NCBI GenBank assembly: GCA_934565855.1
Contig: CAKTIO010000001.1
Coordinates: 62,001-126,000 of the forward strand
Direction of reading: 5' to 3'
DNA: 64,000 nt
Origin: an uncultured Dysosmobacter sp.
GTDB taxonomy: Bacteria; Bacillota; Clostridia; Oscillospirales; Oscillospiraceae
The translations under genes and the position numbers were made by a program. Under the pieces are notes generated by a model. That model was not told the origin of the DNA and ran no database searches. It saw nothing but the letters and a program-made list of their open reading frames with translations. The number at the start of each line of letters is the position of its first letter. Position 1 is the stretch's first letter. Below are positions 55,241 to 63,140 of this stretch, piece by piece.

Positions 55241-57013
55241 TTACTTTTTGGAATCCACGGCTTCCTTCAGCAGGGCGGCAAAGGCATCCACCGTCATGGC
55301 ACCCAGATCCTCGCCGGAGCGCAGGCGGACAGACACCGTCTGGTTTTCCATATCCCGGTCGCCCACTACCAGCATATATGGGATCTTTTCCAGCGTTGCC
55401 TCACGAATCTTCTTGCCGATCTTCTCGTTGCGGTCGTCGGTCTCCACGCGGAAGCCCTGGGCATCCAGCTTGGCGGCGATCTCACCGGCATACACGGCGG
55501 CACGGTCCGTAATGGGCAGCAGCTTCACCTGAACAGGCGCCAGCCAAGCCGGGAAGGCACCCATCGTCTCTTCAATCAGATATGCCATGAACCGGTCCAG
55601 AGAGCCCAGGATGGCACGGTGAAGCACCACAGGGGTCTTTTCCTCGCCGTTCTTATCCGCATACTGGAGATGGAACTTGGCAGGCAGGCAGAAGTCCAGC
55701 TGGCAGGTAGACAGCGTGTATTCCGCACCCACAGCGGGACGCACGTTCACATCCAGCTTGGGACCGTAGAAGGCAGCCTCACCGATCTCCTCCGTGAAGT
55801 GAATGCCCAGCTCGGTCAGCACCTCGCGCAGGGCGCTTTCCGCCTTGTCCCACATTTCATCATCGTCGTGATACTTCTTCTTATCGGCGGGGTCCCGCAG
55901 AGACAGCACACACCGGTAATCCGTGATGTGGAAGTCCTTATACACATCAAAGATCAGATCGCAGACAGCGGCAACCTCGTCCTTGATCTGCTCCGGAGTG
56001 ACAAACAGGTGCGCATCGTTCTGGCAGAAATGCCGGGCGCGCTCAATACCCTTCAAGGTACCGCTGGCTTCAAACCGGAAGTCGTGCGCCACCTCGCCGA
56101 TCCGGATGGGCAACTGCCGGTAGGAGTGCGGACGGTTGGCGTAAATCATCATATGGTGGGGGCAGTTCATGGGACGCAGAACGAAGCTCTCGTCCTCCAC
56201 CTCCATGGCGGGGAACATGTTGTCCTTATAGTGGTCCCAGTGACCGGAGGTGCGGTACAGGTTTACCGTTCCCACGCAGGGAGTCATGACATGCTGATAG
56301 CCCAGCTTCCGCTCCTTCTCCTTAATATAGTTCTCCAGGATCTGCCACACCACATAGCCCTTCGGCAGGAACATGGGCATGCCCTTGCCCACCAGGTCAT
56401 TGGTCATAAACAGTCCCAGCTCGCGTCCCAGCTTGCGGTGGTCGCGCTTTTTTGCCTCCTCCATGCGCTGGATATAGGCGTCCAGCTCATCCTTCTTGGG
56501 GAAGGCAATGCCGTAGATGCGCTGCAGGGTCTCCCGGTTGGAGTCGCCGCGCCAATAGGCGGCATTGCATGCCAGCAGCTTCAGGGCGTTGCCCTTGACA
56601 CGGCCGGTGGAATCCAGATGGGGACCGGCGCACAGGTCGGTGAACTCACCCTGCTTGTAGAAGGAGATGTGGGCATCCTCCGGCAGGTCCTGGATCAGCT
56701 CTACCTTGTACGGCTCGTTTTTCTCCTGCATGAACTTGATTGCATCTTCCCGGGGCAGCTCAAACCGCTCCAGCTTCAGCTTTTCCTTGCAGATCCTGCG
56801 CATCTCGGCTTCGATCTGCTCCATATGCTCCGGCGTAAAGGCAAAGGGAGCATCCATATCGTAATACCAGCCCTCTTTAATGGAAGGACCGATTGCCAGC
56901 TTTACCTCCGGCCACAGGCGCTTAACTGCCTGCGCCATAATGTGAGAGCAGGTGTGCCAATAGGTCTGGCGGTACTGCTCGTTTTCAAAGCTATACTGAT
57001 TTTCTTCGCTCAT
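55241..57013 (-). CDS. thrS: Threonyl-tRNA synthetase without TGS domain
   Basis: Encodes 590 residues, about 50 fewer than typical bacterial ThrRS. It starts directly in the editing domain (WHTCSHIMAQAVKRLWPEVK), so the N-terminal TGS domain is absent. The core is intact: motif 2 area RPMNCPHHMMIYANRPHSYR, GPKLDVNVRPAVGAEY, and the C-terminal anticodon-binding domain. It charges tRNA-Thr and hydrolyses Ser-tRNA-Thr. The ATG at 57013 follows GGAGG. A T-box leader controls it. Confidence 0.95.
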   Translation of the reverse strand: MSEENQYSFENEQYRQTYWHTCSHIMAQAVKRLWPEVKLAIGPSIKEGWYYDMDAPFAFTPEHMEQIEAEMRRICKEKLKLERFELPREDAIKFMQEKNEPYKVELIQDLPEDAHISFYKQGEFTDLCAGPHLDSTGRVKGNALKLLACNAAYWRGDSNRETLQRIYGIAFPKKDELDAYIQRMEEAKKRDHRKLGRELGLFMTNDLVGKGMPMFLPKGYVVWQILENYIKEKERKLGYQHVMTPCVGTVNLYRTSGHWDHYKDNMFPAMEVEDESFVLRPMNCPHHMMIYANRPHSYRQLPIRIGEVAHDFRFEASGTLKGIERARHFCQNDAHLFVTPEQIKDEVAAVCDLIFDVYKDFHITDYRCVLSLRDPADKKKYHDDDEMWDKAESALREVLTELGIHFTEEIGEAAFYGPKLDVNVRPAVGAEYTLSTCQLDFCLPAKFHLQYADKNGEEKTPVVLHRAILGSLDRFMAYLIEETMGAFPAWLAPVQVKLLPITDRAAVYAGEIAAKLDAQGFRVETDDRNEKIGKKIREATLEKIPYMLVVGDRDMENQTVSVRLRSGEDLGAMTVDAFAALLKEAVDSKK

Positions 57014-57041
57014 GATAAGCTCCTCCTTTAATAAGGGGTGA

Positions 57042-57300
57042 ATGTAAAAAATCCCACCCCTGAAAAGATCAGGGGTGAGATACGAAAAACGTATTCCACG
57101 GTTCCACCCTGCTTACAGACAGCTGTCCGTCGCTCGTGTTCTCTGTAACGGGAGACCCCGTCCCGTTCTACTCGGTTTCCCTTTCGGCGGGCAGCTCCAA
57201 GGTGGTAGTCATTCCGGTCCCGACCAAAGCCGTTTCCAGCCTGCGGCGGCTTCTCTCTGCGGTCCTTTTCGGATGATGTCCTTTTCAACGCCTTTTAATG
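57042..57300 (-). promoter_or_regulatory. T-box riboswitch before thrS
   Basis: The minus strand carries AGGGTGGAACCGTGG (57110-57096), the conserved T-box that pairs with uncharged tRNA. It is followed by a terminator (CACCCCTGA/TCAGGGGTG, then TTTTTT at 57079-57046). About 180 bases upstream form stem I and further hairpins. An ACC triplet in the stem I 3' side (GACTACCACC) could be the Thr specifier, but I did not fold it. Uncharged tRNA-Thr should allow readthrough. Confidence 0.9.
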
Positions 57301-57307
57301 ATGATTC

Positions 57308-57336
57308 ATCATAGCACCGCGCTTTGTCCTTGTCAA
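57308..57336 (-). promoter_or_regulatory. thrS promoter
   Basis: On the minus strand, TTGACA (57336-57331), a 17-base spacer and TATGAT (57313-57308), just upstream of the T-box leader. Confidence 0.85.
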
Positions 57337-57525
57337 GCGTACAGCTGAAAACTTTTGCGCAGGATTTTTCAAAATTTTCAATTTTCCGGCGGCTTGCTGA
57401 TGACAATTTTCCAGGTTTGCATTATACTGGATAAAGTTATATACATCATTACGACCGCATTTTCGTTTCCGGCAGGAACATTTTGCTCCCGCACTTCACA
57501 GGAAACAGAAATAAAGGAGCTATTT

Positions 57526-58428
57526 ATGGCAGTCAAGCTGGAGCTTTACCGTGTATTTAAAGAGGTGGCGGAGACCGGCAACATCTCTGTCGCCGCAAAA
57601 AACCTGTATATTTCCCAATCCGCTGTGAGCCAATCCATCAAGCAGCTGGAAACCGCATTGCAGGCGCGTCTGTTTTCCCGCAGTCCCCGGGGGGTCTCCC
57701 TGACCGGAGAGGGGCAGATGCTGTATGAATACGTCCGCAGCGCGCTGAGCCTGCTTTCCACAGGAGAGGACAAGCTGTCCCAGGCACAGCAGCTGCTGCT
57801 GGGAACGCTGGTGATCGGCGCTTCCGACACAGTCACCACCTTTTTCCTGACGCCCTATCTGGATGCGTTTCACCGGGAGCATCCCGGCATCCGTCTGAAA
57901 ATCGTCAGCGGACGCAGCGCCAAGGTGCTGAGCCTGTTGAAGTCCGGCGTGGTGGACATTGCCTTTTCCTCCACTCCCTCGGACAAGAGCAGCCTGACCG
58001 ACTGGCCCTGCTTCCGGACCCACAGCGTCTTTGTCGCCGGCAGCCAGTACCCCTGTGACTTCAACCACGTCTATACGCTTCAGGAGATCGCGGAGTTCCC
58101 CCTGATCCTTCTGGAGCGCAAGGCAAGCAGCCGTGTCTACATGGAGCAGTATTTTCTGGAGGGCGGCGTTACGCTGAACCCGGAAATTGAGCTGTCTTCC
58201 CGCTCTCTGCTGGTGTCCCTTTCCAAAATTGGACTGGGTGTGGCAGGCGTCACGCTGGAATTTGCACAGAAGGCGCTGGACGCCAGAGAGATCCGCCTGC
58301 TGAAAACCGATTTTCAGATCCCACCGCGAACGGTGGATATGTGTACACTGAAGGACGTCTCTCCCACAGCGGCGGCAACCTGTTTCATGAAAATGGTGCA
58401 GGACGGCACCCGGGGCAACCTGCAATAA
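57526..58428 (+). CDS. LysR-family transcriptional regulator
   Basis: Encodes 300 residues. The N-terminal winged helix (VFKEVAETGNISVAAKNLYI; SQSAVSQSIKQLETALQARL) is followed by a substrate-binding domain (LVIGASDTVTTFFLTPYLDA). The ATG at 57526 has AAAGGAG before it; the long upstream frame lacks such a site. It is followed after 20 bases by a TRIC-family membrane gene on the same strand, so they probably form an operon. The ligand is unknown. Confidence 0.93.
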   Translation: MAVKLELYRVFKEVAETGNISVAAKNLYISQSAVSQSIKQLETALQARLFSRSPRGVSLTGEGQMLYEYVRSALSLLSTGEDKLSQAQQLLLGTLVIGASDTVTTFFLTPYLDAFHREHPGIRLKIVSGRSAKVLSLLKSGVVDIAFSSTPSDKSSLTDWPCFRTHSVFVAGSQYPCDFNHVYTLQEIAEFPLILLERKASSRVYMEQYFLEGGVTLNPEIELSSRSLLVSLSKIGLGVAGVTLEFAQKALDAREIRLLKTDFQIPPRTVDMCTLKDVSPTAAATCFMKMVQDGTRGNLQ

Positions 58429-58448
58429 ACGACATCACGGAGGTCGGT

Positions 58449-59078
58449 ATGGATACCTTTCTCTTTGTTCTGGAGATCATCGGCACCATCGCTTTCGCTG
58501 TGTCCGGCGCCATGACCGGGCTGCAAAAAAACATGGACATTTTCGGCGTATCCATTCTTGGGCTGACCACCGCTGTGGGCGGCGGCGTTCTCCGGGACCT
58601 GATTCTGGGCTGCACCCCGCCCGCCACCTTTCAGGACCCCATTTATGCCATGCTGTCTCTGGCTGTCTCCATCATTCTGTTCCTCCAGCGGATCCGGCGG
58701 CTGCTGATGCGCAATCCGGAGCAATTCAACCGCATCCTGCTTCTGATGGACTCTCTGGGGCTGGGTGCCTTCACCACCGTCGGTATCCAGATCGCATACG
58801 ACAGCATTGAGGCACCCGGTGCTTTCCTGCTGATTTTTGTCGGTGTTGTCACCGGCGTGGGCGGCGGTGTCCTCCGGGACCTGATGGCAGGCAACACTCC
58901 CTACATCTTTGTCAAGCATGTTTACGCCTGTGCATCTCTTGCCGGTGCGGTCCTGTGTGTGCTTCTGTGGCACCCGGCAGGGTCGGTTGCCGCCATGCTT
59001 TCCGGAACGCTTCTGATCCTTCTGATCCGCGGTCTGTCCGCCCACTACCGCTGGAACCTGCCCAAGGCGCATGTGTAA
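58449..59078 (+). CDS. TRIC/UPF0126 (YadS-like) family membrane channel
   Basis: Encodes 209 residues and about seven membrane helices in two repeats. Each repeat has the family's glycine motif (TAVGGGVLRDLILG and TGVGGGVLRDLMAG). Relatives form trimeric cation channels; some bacterial members are linked to glycine uptake. The start follows GGAGG. Control by the preceding LysR protein is likely. Confidence 0.9.
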   Translation: MDTFLFVLEIIGTIAFAVSGAMTGLQKNMDIFGVSILGLTTAVGGGVLRDLILGCTPPATFQDPIYAMLSLAVSIILFLQRIRRLLMRNPEQFNRILLLMDSLGLGAFTTVGIQIAYDSIEAPGAFLLIFVGVVTGVGGGVLRDLMAGNTPYIFVKHVYACASLAGAVLCVLLWHPAGSVAAMLSGTLLILLIRGLSAHYRWNLPKAHV

Positions 59079-59151
59079 CGCAAAATTCTCGAACGTATCC
59101 CCTTTCTCAGCAGAGCAAACCAATAAAATTATGGAAAGAGGTAAATTGAAA

Positions 59152-59364
59152 ATGAAGTTTCTAACAAATTTTATTGTCATTTTCCTGTTAATCTATGTAT
59201 TTTTATTTTTTGGCGGTTGGTTCCTCGTAGAACACTTTTGGGGTATTCTTGCAATCTGTGCTTTTGTCCTTGCGGTCATCCTATCTATCATTTTTTCTCA
59301 AGATGAGAAAATTGAACAGCTGGAAAAGAGGATCAAGGAGCTTGAGGAAAAAGAAAACACTTGA
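59152..59364 (+). CDS. Small membrane protein with coiled-coil tail
   Basis: Encodes 70 residues with two membrane segments (FIVIFLLIYVFLFFGGWFLV; GILAICAFVLAVILSIIF) and a charged coiled coil (KIEQLEKRIKELEEKE). I do not recognise the family. An AAAGAGGT site lies 10-12 bases before ATG 59152; ATG 59131 is an alternative. It is more AT-rich than its neighbours, so it may be a recent gain. Confidence 0.6.
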   Translation: MKFLTNFIVIFLLIYVFLFFGGWFLVEHFWGILAICAFVLAVILSIIFSQDEKIEQLEKRIKELEEKENT

Positions 59365-59426
59365 CCCCATTCCCATTCTCCGCTCCTCCTTGTCCGCCGT
59401 ATGACACATCCTCCAAAAGCATAGCA

Positions 59427-59458
59427 ACAGCCGCAGCAGTCTCCTCTGCTGCGGCTGT
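59427..59458. terminator. Hairpin between converging genes
   Basis: ACAGCCGCAGCAG pairs with CTGCTGCGGCTGT across a 6-base loop. T-runs are weak on both sides, so termination is probable but not certain. Confidence 0.6.
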
Positions 59459-59500
59459 CCTCTGTCTATAAGCACTGCCCTGTCTGCCGAAAGGTATTTT

Positions 59501-59830
59501 TTACAGGTCCTGAATGTTCATTTTTTCTACATTTTTGTTCTTTTGCAGCTTTTTCCGGCAGGCGATATAAATGCCAGCCAGCACCAGCGTAGGCAGGTTG
59601 CCCATCAGCAGCACCTGCAGCACGGTCAGCACAGCCTCGCCAGCCGACATTCCCGTTACCGCCAGATTCGCCACCGTCAGCAGGGACGCAATGACGCTGA
59701 CCGCCGGTAAAATCAGCCCCGGAAGCTTCGATTCCCTTTTTGACAGGAAAATTTGCAGGCAGATCCCTCCGCACACAATGGCTGCCAAAATCAGCAGCGC
59801 CACGATCACTGTTTTTGTCGCAATCATCAT
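59501..59830 (-). CDS. Small integral membrane protein in the DUF2089 operon
   Basis: Encodes 109 residues with three membrane segments (TVIVALLILAAIVCGGICLQ; LPGLILPAVSVIASLLTVAN; the helix around VLTVLQVLLMGNLPTLVLAG) and a basic tail. It overlaps the DUF2089 gene by ATGA. The function is unknown; membrane partners of this kind often accompany DUF2089 regulators. Confidence 0.75.
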   Translation of the reverse strand: MMIATKTVIVALLILAAIVCGGICLQIFLSKRESKLPGLILPAVSVIASLLTVANLAVTGMSAGEAVLTVLQVLLMGNLPTLVLAGIYIACRKKLQKNKNVEKMNIQDL

Positions 59831-60132
59831 TTTTGATGCTCTCCCTTCATTTTCCGATATTCCGTCACCAGAATCTTTGCTGTGTCAAAGTCCAGCTTTT
59901 CATTCACCGCCAGCCGCTTGATCAACGCCACATACGGCTCCTCCGCCTCCTGCTCGCTGATGCGCACCTTTTGTATCAGACGGTCCAGGCGCAGCCGGAC
60001 GGTGGGATACGTCACTCCATACTCTGCCGCGACCTCCTTCAAGGAGCCGGACGCCAGCAAAAACCGCCGGATAAACGCAACGTCCTCCTCCTCCAACTGC
60101 TCCATCCAGGCTGGAACGACCTCGATTGCCAC
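59827..60132 (-). CDS. DUF2089-family regulator
   Basis: Encodes 101 residues. The helix-turn-helix is FIRRFLLASGSLKEVAAEYG followed by VTYPTVRLRLDRLIQKVR, diagnostic of DUF2089. I chose GTG 60132, with AGGTGA just before it, over ATG 60171. The latter lies within the promoter's -10 region and has no ribosome site. It probably represses its own promoter and the membrane gene behind it. Confidence 0.8.
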   Translation of the reverse strand: MAIEVVPAWMEQLEEEDVAFIRRFLLASGSLKEVAAEYGVTYPTVRLRLDRLIQKVRISEQEAEEPYVALIKRLAVNEKLDFDTAKILVTEYRKMKGEHQK

Positions 60133-60156
60133 CTTGTCACCTGCTTTCTTTTGTTT

Positions 60157-60190
60157 TATTAAAGATATCATTTAATAATATAAAAGTCAA
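60157..60190 (-). promoter_or_regulatory. Promoter and palindromic operator of the DUF2089 operon
   Basis: On the minus strand, TTGACT (60190-60185), 17 bases, then TATCTT (60167-60162). The palindrome TATTAAA-GATATCA-TTTAATA (60157-60177) covers the spacer's end and the -10, a classic place for an autorepressor. Confidence 0.75.
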
Positions 60191-60213
60191 TATTGAATTT
60201 TATTTTTATAATA

Positions 60214-60248
60214 TAAAAATGGACACCACTGAAACAGCGGTGTCCATT
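60214..60248 (-). terminator. Terminator of ade
   Basis: AATGGACACC...GGTGTCCATT forms a long stem; on the minus strand TTTATATT follows. Confidence 0.8.
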
Positions 60249-60285
60249 CTGCCTTCAAACCATATTTCGATTTTAAGCAATCCTC

Positions 60286-62007
60286 TTATACATATTTCTG
60301 CTGGCTCACATCGAACACTCCCCGCGTCGTCAGCCGCAGGGTAGGAATGACCGGCAGAGACATGAAGCTCAGCGTCATAAATGGATCAATACCCTTGGAA
60401 ACACCCAGTGCAAATGCCTGCGCCTTTGCCTCCTCCAGCGCTTCGTTGACGCAGATCAGGCTGTCCTCGCTCATGATTCCGGCGATCTCCAGCCGGACCT
60501 CCGCCTTGACCCTTCCCTTCTGCAAAACAACGATGCCGCCGTTCATCTCCACCACACGATTTGCCGCGGCTGCCATCTCCTTCTCACTGGTCCCCACCAC
60601 AATGATATTGTGGCTGTCGTGCGAAATGGAGGTTGCCACCGCGCCATGCTTCAAGCCGTAGCCCTGAATATAGCCGATGCCGATGTGTCCGGTGCCCTTG
60701 TGCCGCTCGATCACCGCAATTTTCAGGATATCCTTTTTCTGGTCGATCTTTGTGGCATATCCGCAGTCCCGGGAAATGATCTCACCGGGAACCAGACCAA
60801 TCACGCCCCGGGGACGGTCCTCCATAAAGTCCTTTTCCGTCAAGGGCGCCACATGGAAGGTATGGTGCGCCCGCTCCACCAGATAGGGGTCGATTTTCGG
60901 CTCCGGGAAGTCCCGCAGCACTCCGTCATACATCAGCACACCCTTTTTATAAACCTTCTGGATCTGGAAGCTCTTAAAGTCATCAATGACCACAAAATCT
61001 CCCAGATAGCCCGGTGCAATGGCACCCCGGTTATTCAGCAGGAAGTAGCGGGCAGCATTGTGGCAGGCGACCTTGATGGTGGTGATGGGGTCCGCGCCCA
61101 GTGCAATGGCACGCCGGACGATATAATCAATGTGTCCCTTTTCCAGCAGGTCATTGGGATGCTTGTCATCCGTACAGAACATGCAGCGGTCCGCGTACTG
61201 GCTGCACAGCAGGGGAACCAGTGCCTCCAGATTCCGTGCCGCCGTACCCTCCCGGATCATGATGAACTGACCCCGCTGCAGCTTGGCGATTGCCTCCTGC
61301 AAATTGGCGCATTCATGGTCTGAATAAACGCCTGCGGCAATGTAGGCGTTCAGATCGTTGCCAGTGATTCCGGGGGCGTGACCGTCGATCTTTTTGTGGT
61401 GTGCCTGCGCCGCAACGATCTTCTCCACCGCAGAATCATCGCCATTGACGATGCCCACAAAGTTCATCATCTCTGCCAGTCCCTGTACCCGGGGATGCTC
61501 GTAAAAGGAGTCAATGGCGCGGTAATCCAGATTGGCTCCGGATTCATCCAGCGGCGTTGCCGGTACGCAGGAGGGCAGCATGAAGCGGACATCCACCGGC
61601 AGCCCCTCCGTTGCCTGAAGCATATACTCAATGCCGTCCGTTCCCATCACATTGGTGATCTCATGCGGATCAGTGACCACCGTTGTGGTGCCGTGGGGCA
61701 GCACCGCCCGCACAAACTCCCGGGGAGAAACCAGCGAGCTTTCCAGATGGATGTGGGCATCCAGAAAGCCCGGCAGAACGATCTTCCCGGTCATGTCCAC
61801 CTCTTCCTTGCCGTGGTACTTGCCCATTCCAACGATCAAACCCTCTGCCACGGCAATATCCTCTGTGCACAGCTCTCCGGAGAAGACATTCACATAGGTC
61901 GCGTTCTTGAAAACCAGATCCGCCGGTTCCCGCCCGGCTGCCGCCGCAATGATCCGCCGCTTCTTCATCAATTTCCGATTGATCTTACCAGCATAGCTTT
62001 CAGACAT
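60286..62007 (-). CDS. ade: Adenine deaminase
   Basis: Encodes 573 residues. It converts adenine to hypoxanthine and ammonia. It has an amidohydrolase barrel with metal motifs PGFLDAHIHLESSLVSPREF, TDPHEITNVMG, and HAPGITGNDLNAY with SDHECANL. The start at 62007 has GGAG before it. The nucleosidase at 39.5 kb makes free adenine, which this enzyme could use. Confidence 0.96.
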   Translation of the reverse strand: MSESYAGKINRKLMKKRRIIAAAAGREPADLVFKNATYVNVFSGELCTEDIAVAEGLIVGMGKYHGKEEVDMTGKIVLPGFLDAHIHLESSLVSPREFVRAVLPHGTTTVVTDPHEITNVMGTDGIEYMLQATEGLPVDVRFMLPSCVPATPLDESGANLDYRAIDSFYEHPRVQGLAEMMNFVGIVNGDDSAVEKIVAAQAHHKKIDGHAPGITGNDLNAYIAAGVYSDHECANLQEAIAKLQRGQFIMIREGTAARNLEALVPLLCSQYADRCMFCTDDKHPNDLLEKGHIDYIVRRAIALGADPITTIKVACHNAARYFLLNNRGAIAPGYLGDFVVIDDFKSFQIQKVYKKGVLMYDGVLRDFPEPKIDPYLVERAHHTFHVAPLTEKDFMEDRPRGVIGLVPGEIISRDCGYATKIDQKKDILKIAVIERHKGTGHIGIGYIQGYGLKHGAVATSISHDSHNIIVVGTSEKEMAAAANRVVEMNGGIVVLQKGRVKAEVRLEIAGIMSEDSLICVNEALEEAKAQAFALGVSKGIDPFMTLSFMSLPVIPTLRLTTRGVFDVSQQKYV

Positions 62008-62078
62008 CCGTACCACTCCTTCATTTGATATTTGTTTCACTTATATTACATATAAATATAAATGATACGTTTGTTGGA

Positions 62079-62107
62079 AGTATACACGCCTTCCTCCCTG
62101 TTGTCCA
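62079..62107 (-). promoter_or_regulatory. ade promoter
   Basis: On the minus strand, TGGACA (62107-62102), a 17-base spacer and TATACT (62084-62079). Confidence 0.6.
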
Positions 62108-62182
62108 GCGGTATTTCTTGTTTTTTACAAAAAATGCCCGTTTTTCCGCCGCAGCTTCCTCTGGGGTGCTGCTGCATAAAGA

Positions 62183-62228
62183 AGCAGGGCAAGGAGCCCG
62201 CCTTCTCCGCGAACTCCCTTGCCCTGCT
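62183..62228 (-). terminator. Terminator of the phosphoribosyltransferase gene
   Basis: CAGGGCAAGG and CCTTGCCCTG form the stem; on the minus strand CTTCTTTATG follows. Confidence 0.7.
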
Positions 62229-62242
62229 GTATCTCTGTTTTT

Positions 62243-62806
62243 TTATTCCTTGATGGTACCGTCTGCATGGAACAGCGGCAGCTTCTCCAGGAAGCGGATA
62301 TCCTTCCGCTCCGCCGCATCGCCCTCAGCCAGCACGGCAATGCGTCCGGTTACAATGCCGCCCGCCTTTTCCACCAGCGCCTCCATTGCGTGAAGGGAGC
62401 CGCCTGTGGAAATGACATCATCCATCAGCAGGATCCGCTTGCCGCGGATCAGGTCCGCGTCCGCTTTTCCCAGATACAGCTTCTGCTCCTCCGCCGTGGT
62501 AATGGAGCGGTCAATGACGTGAATGGGGTCCGTCATATACGCCTTGGGTCCCTTCCGGGCAATGAAATATTTCTCCGCCCCGGATTGTCTTGCCATTTCG
62601 TGGATCAGCGGAATGCTCTTTGCCTCTGCCGTCAGCATGTAATCGTAGCTGTCGGCAGGAGCCAGCTTCAGCAGCTCCCGTGCGCACGCCACCGTCAGCT
62701 CCGCGTCGCCAAACACGACAAACGCGCCGATATACAAGTCGTCCGTCACCTTGCAGATGGGCAATTCCCGGTGCAGCCCCGCCACATCCATTGGATAGGT
62801 ATGCAT
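62243..62806 (-). CDS. Purine phosphoribosyltransferase-family protein
   Basis: Encodes 187 residues with the PRPP-binding motif RILLMDDVISTGGSLHAMEA. It transfers phosphoribose to a base, probably a purine; APRT- and XPRT-like members share this motif. It stands between ade and gdhA in its own unit. Substrate preference cannot be read from the sequence. ATG 62806 has GGGAGGC before it. Confidence 0.8.
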   Translation of the reverse strand: MHTYPMDVAGLHRELPICKVTDDLYIGAFVVFGDAELTVACARELLKLAPADSYDYMLTAEAKSIPLIHEMARQSGAEKYFIARKGPKAYMTDPIHVIDRSITTAEEQKLYLGKADADLIRGKRILLMDDVISTGGSLHAMEALVEKAGGIVTGRIAVLAEGDAAERKDIRFLEKLPLFHADGTIKE

Positions 62807-62866
62807 AATCCATGTGCCTCCCTTTTATTGTCGCAGTCCCTTTTGACCGCTTCTTTTCCCGAAAAC

Positions 62867-62894
62867 ATTATACGATTCTGGTGAAAAAAGTCAA
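62867..62894 (-). promoter_or_regulatory. Promoter of the phosphoribosyltransferase gene
   Basis: On the minus strand, TTGACT (62894-62889), a 16-base spacer and TATAAT (62872-62867). Confidence 0.75.
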
Positions 62895-63140
62895 TCTGTG
62901 AAAAATTTTTAAAATTTTACATCTTTTATTTTTGCATGATTTCATTCAAGTTCACCCGTTTTCGTGCAGGATTCCCGTCAAAATAGTTGCAAAATCCTTT
63001 CCTCCCATTTTTAGTATGTTTACTATGTGAAAAAAAAGACTTGTTTCTTTCAGTAGGATGTGCTAACCTACAAATAGTGACTTAGGTACAATTTTGTTCA
63101 TGTTCGACAATCTTTTGAAGAATTGAGGAGGATTTTACTG
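62895..63140. other. Upstream region of gdhA
   Basis: AT-rich, with no gene. Several A/T tracts are present, and no unambiguous sigma-A promoter was found on the plus strand. GAGGAGG lies just before the gdhA start. Confidence 0.4.

Noticed and set aside
53140..57031. Long plus-strand frames of 627 and 655 codons
   Set aside because: They mirror pyruvate carboxylase and threonyl-tRNA synthetase; codon-bias shadows in GC-rich DNA.
57028..57288. 86-codon minus-strand frame before thrS
   Set aside because: It lies within the T-box leader RNA; base pairing explains its sequence.
62008..63140. Purine riboswitch before ade or the phosphoribosyltransferase gene
   Set aside because: The conserved purine-aptamer loops were not found in either leader.
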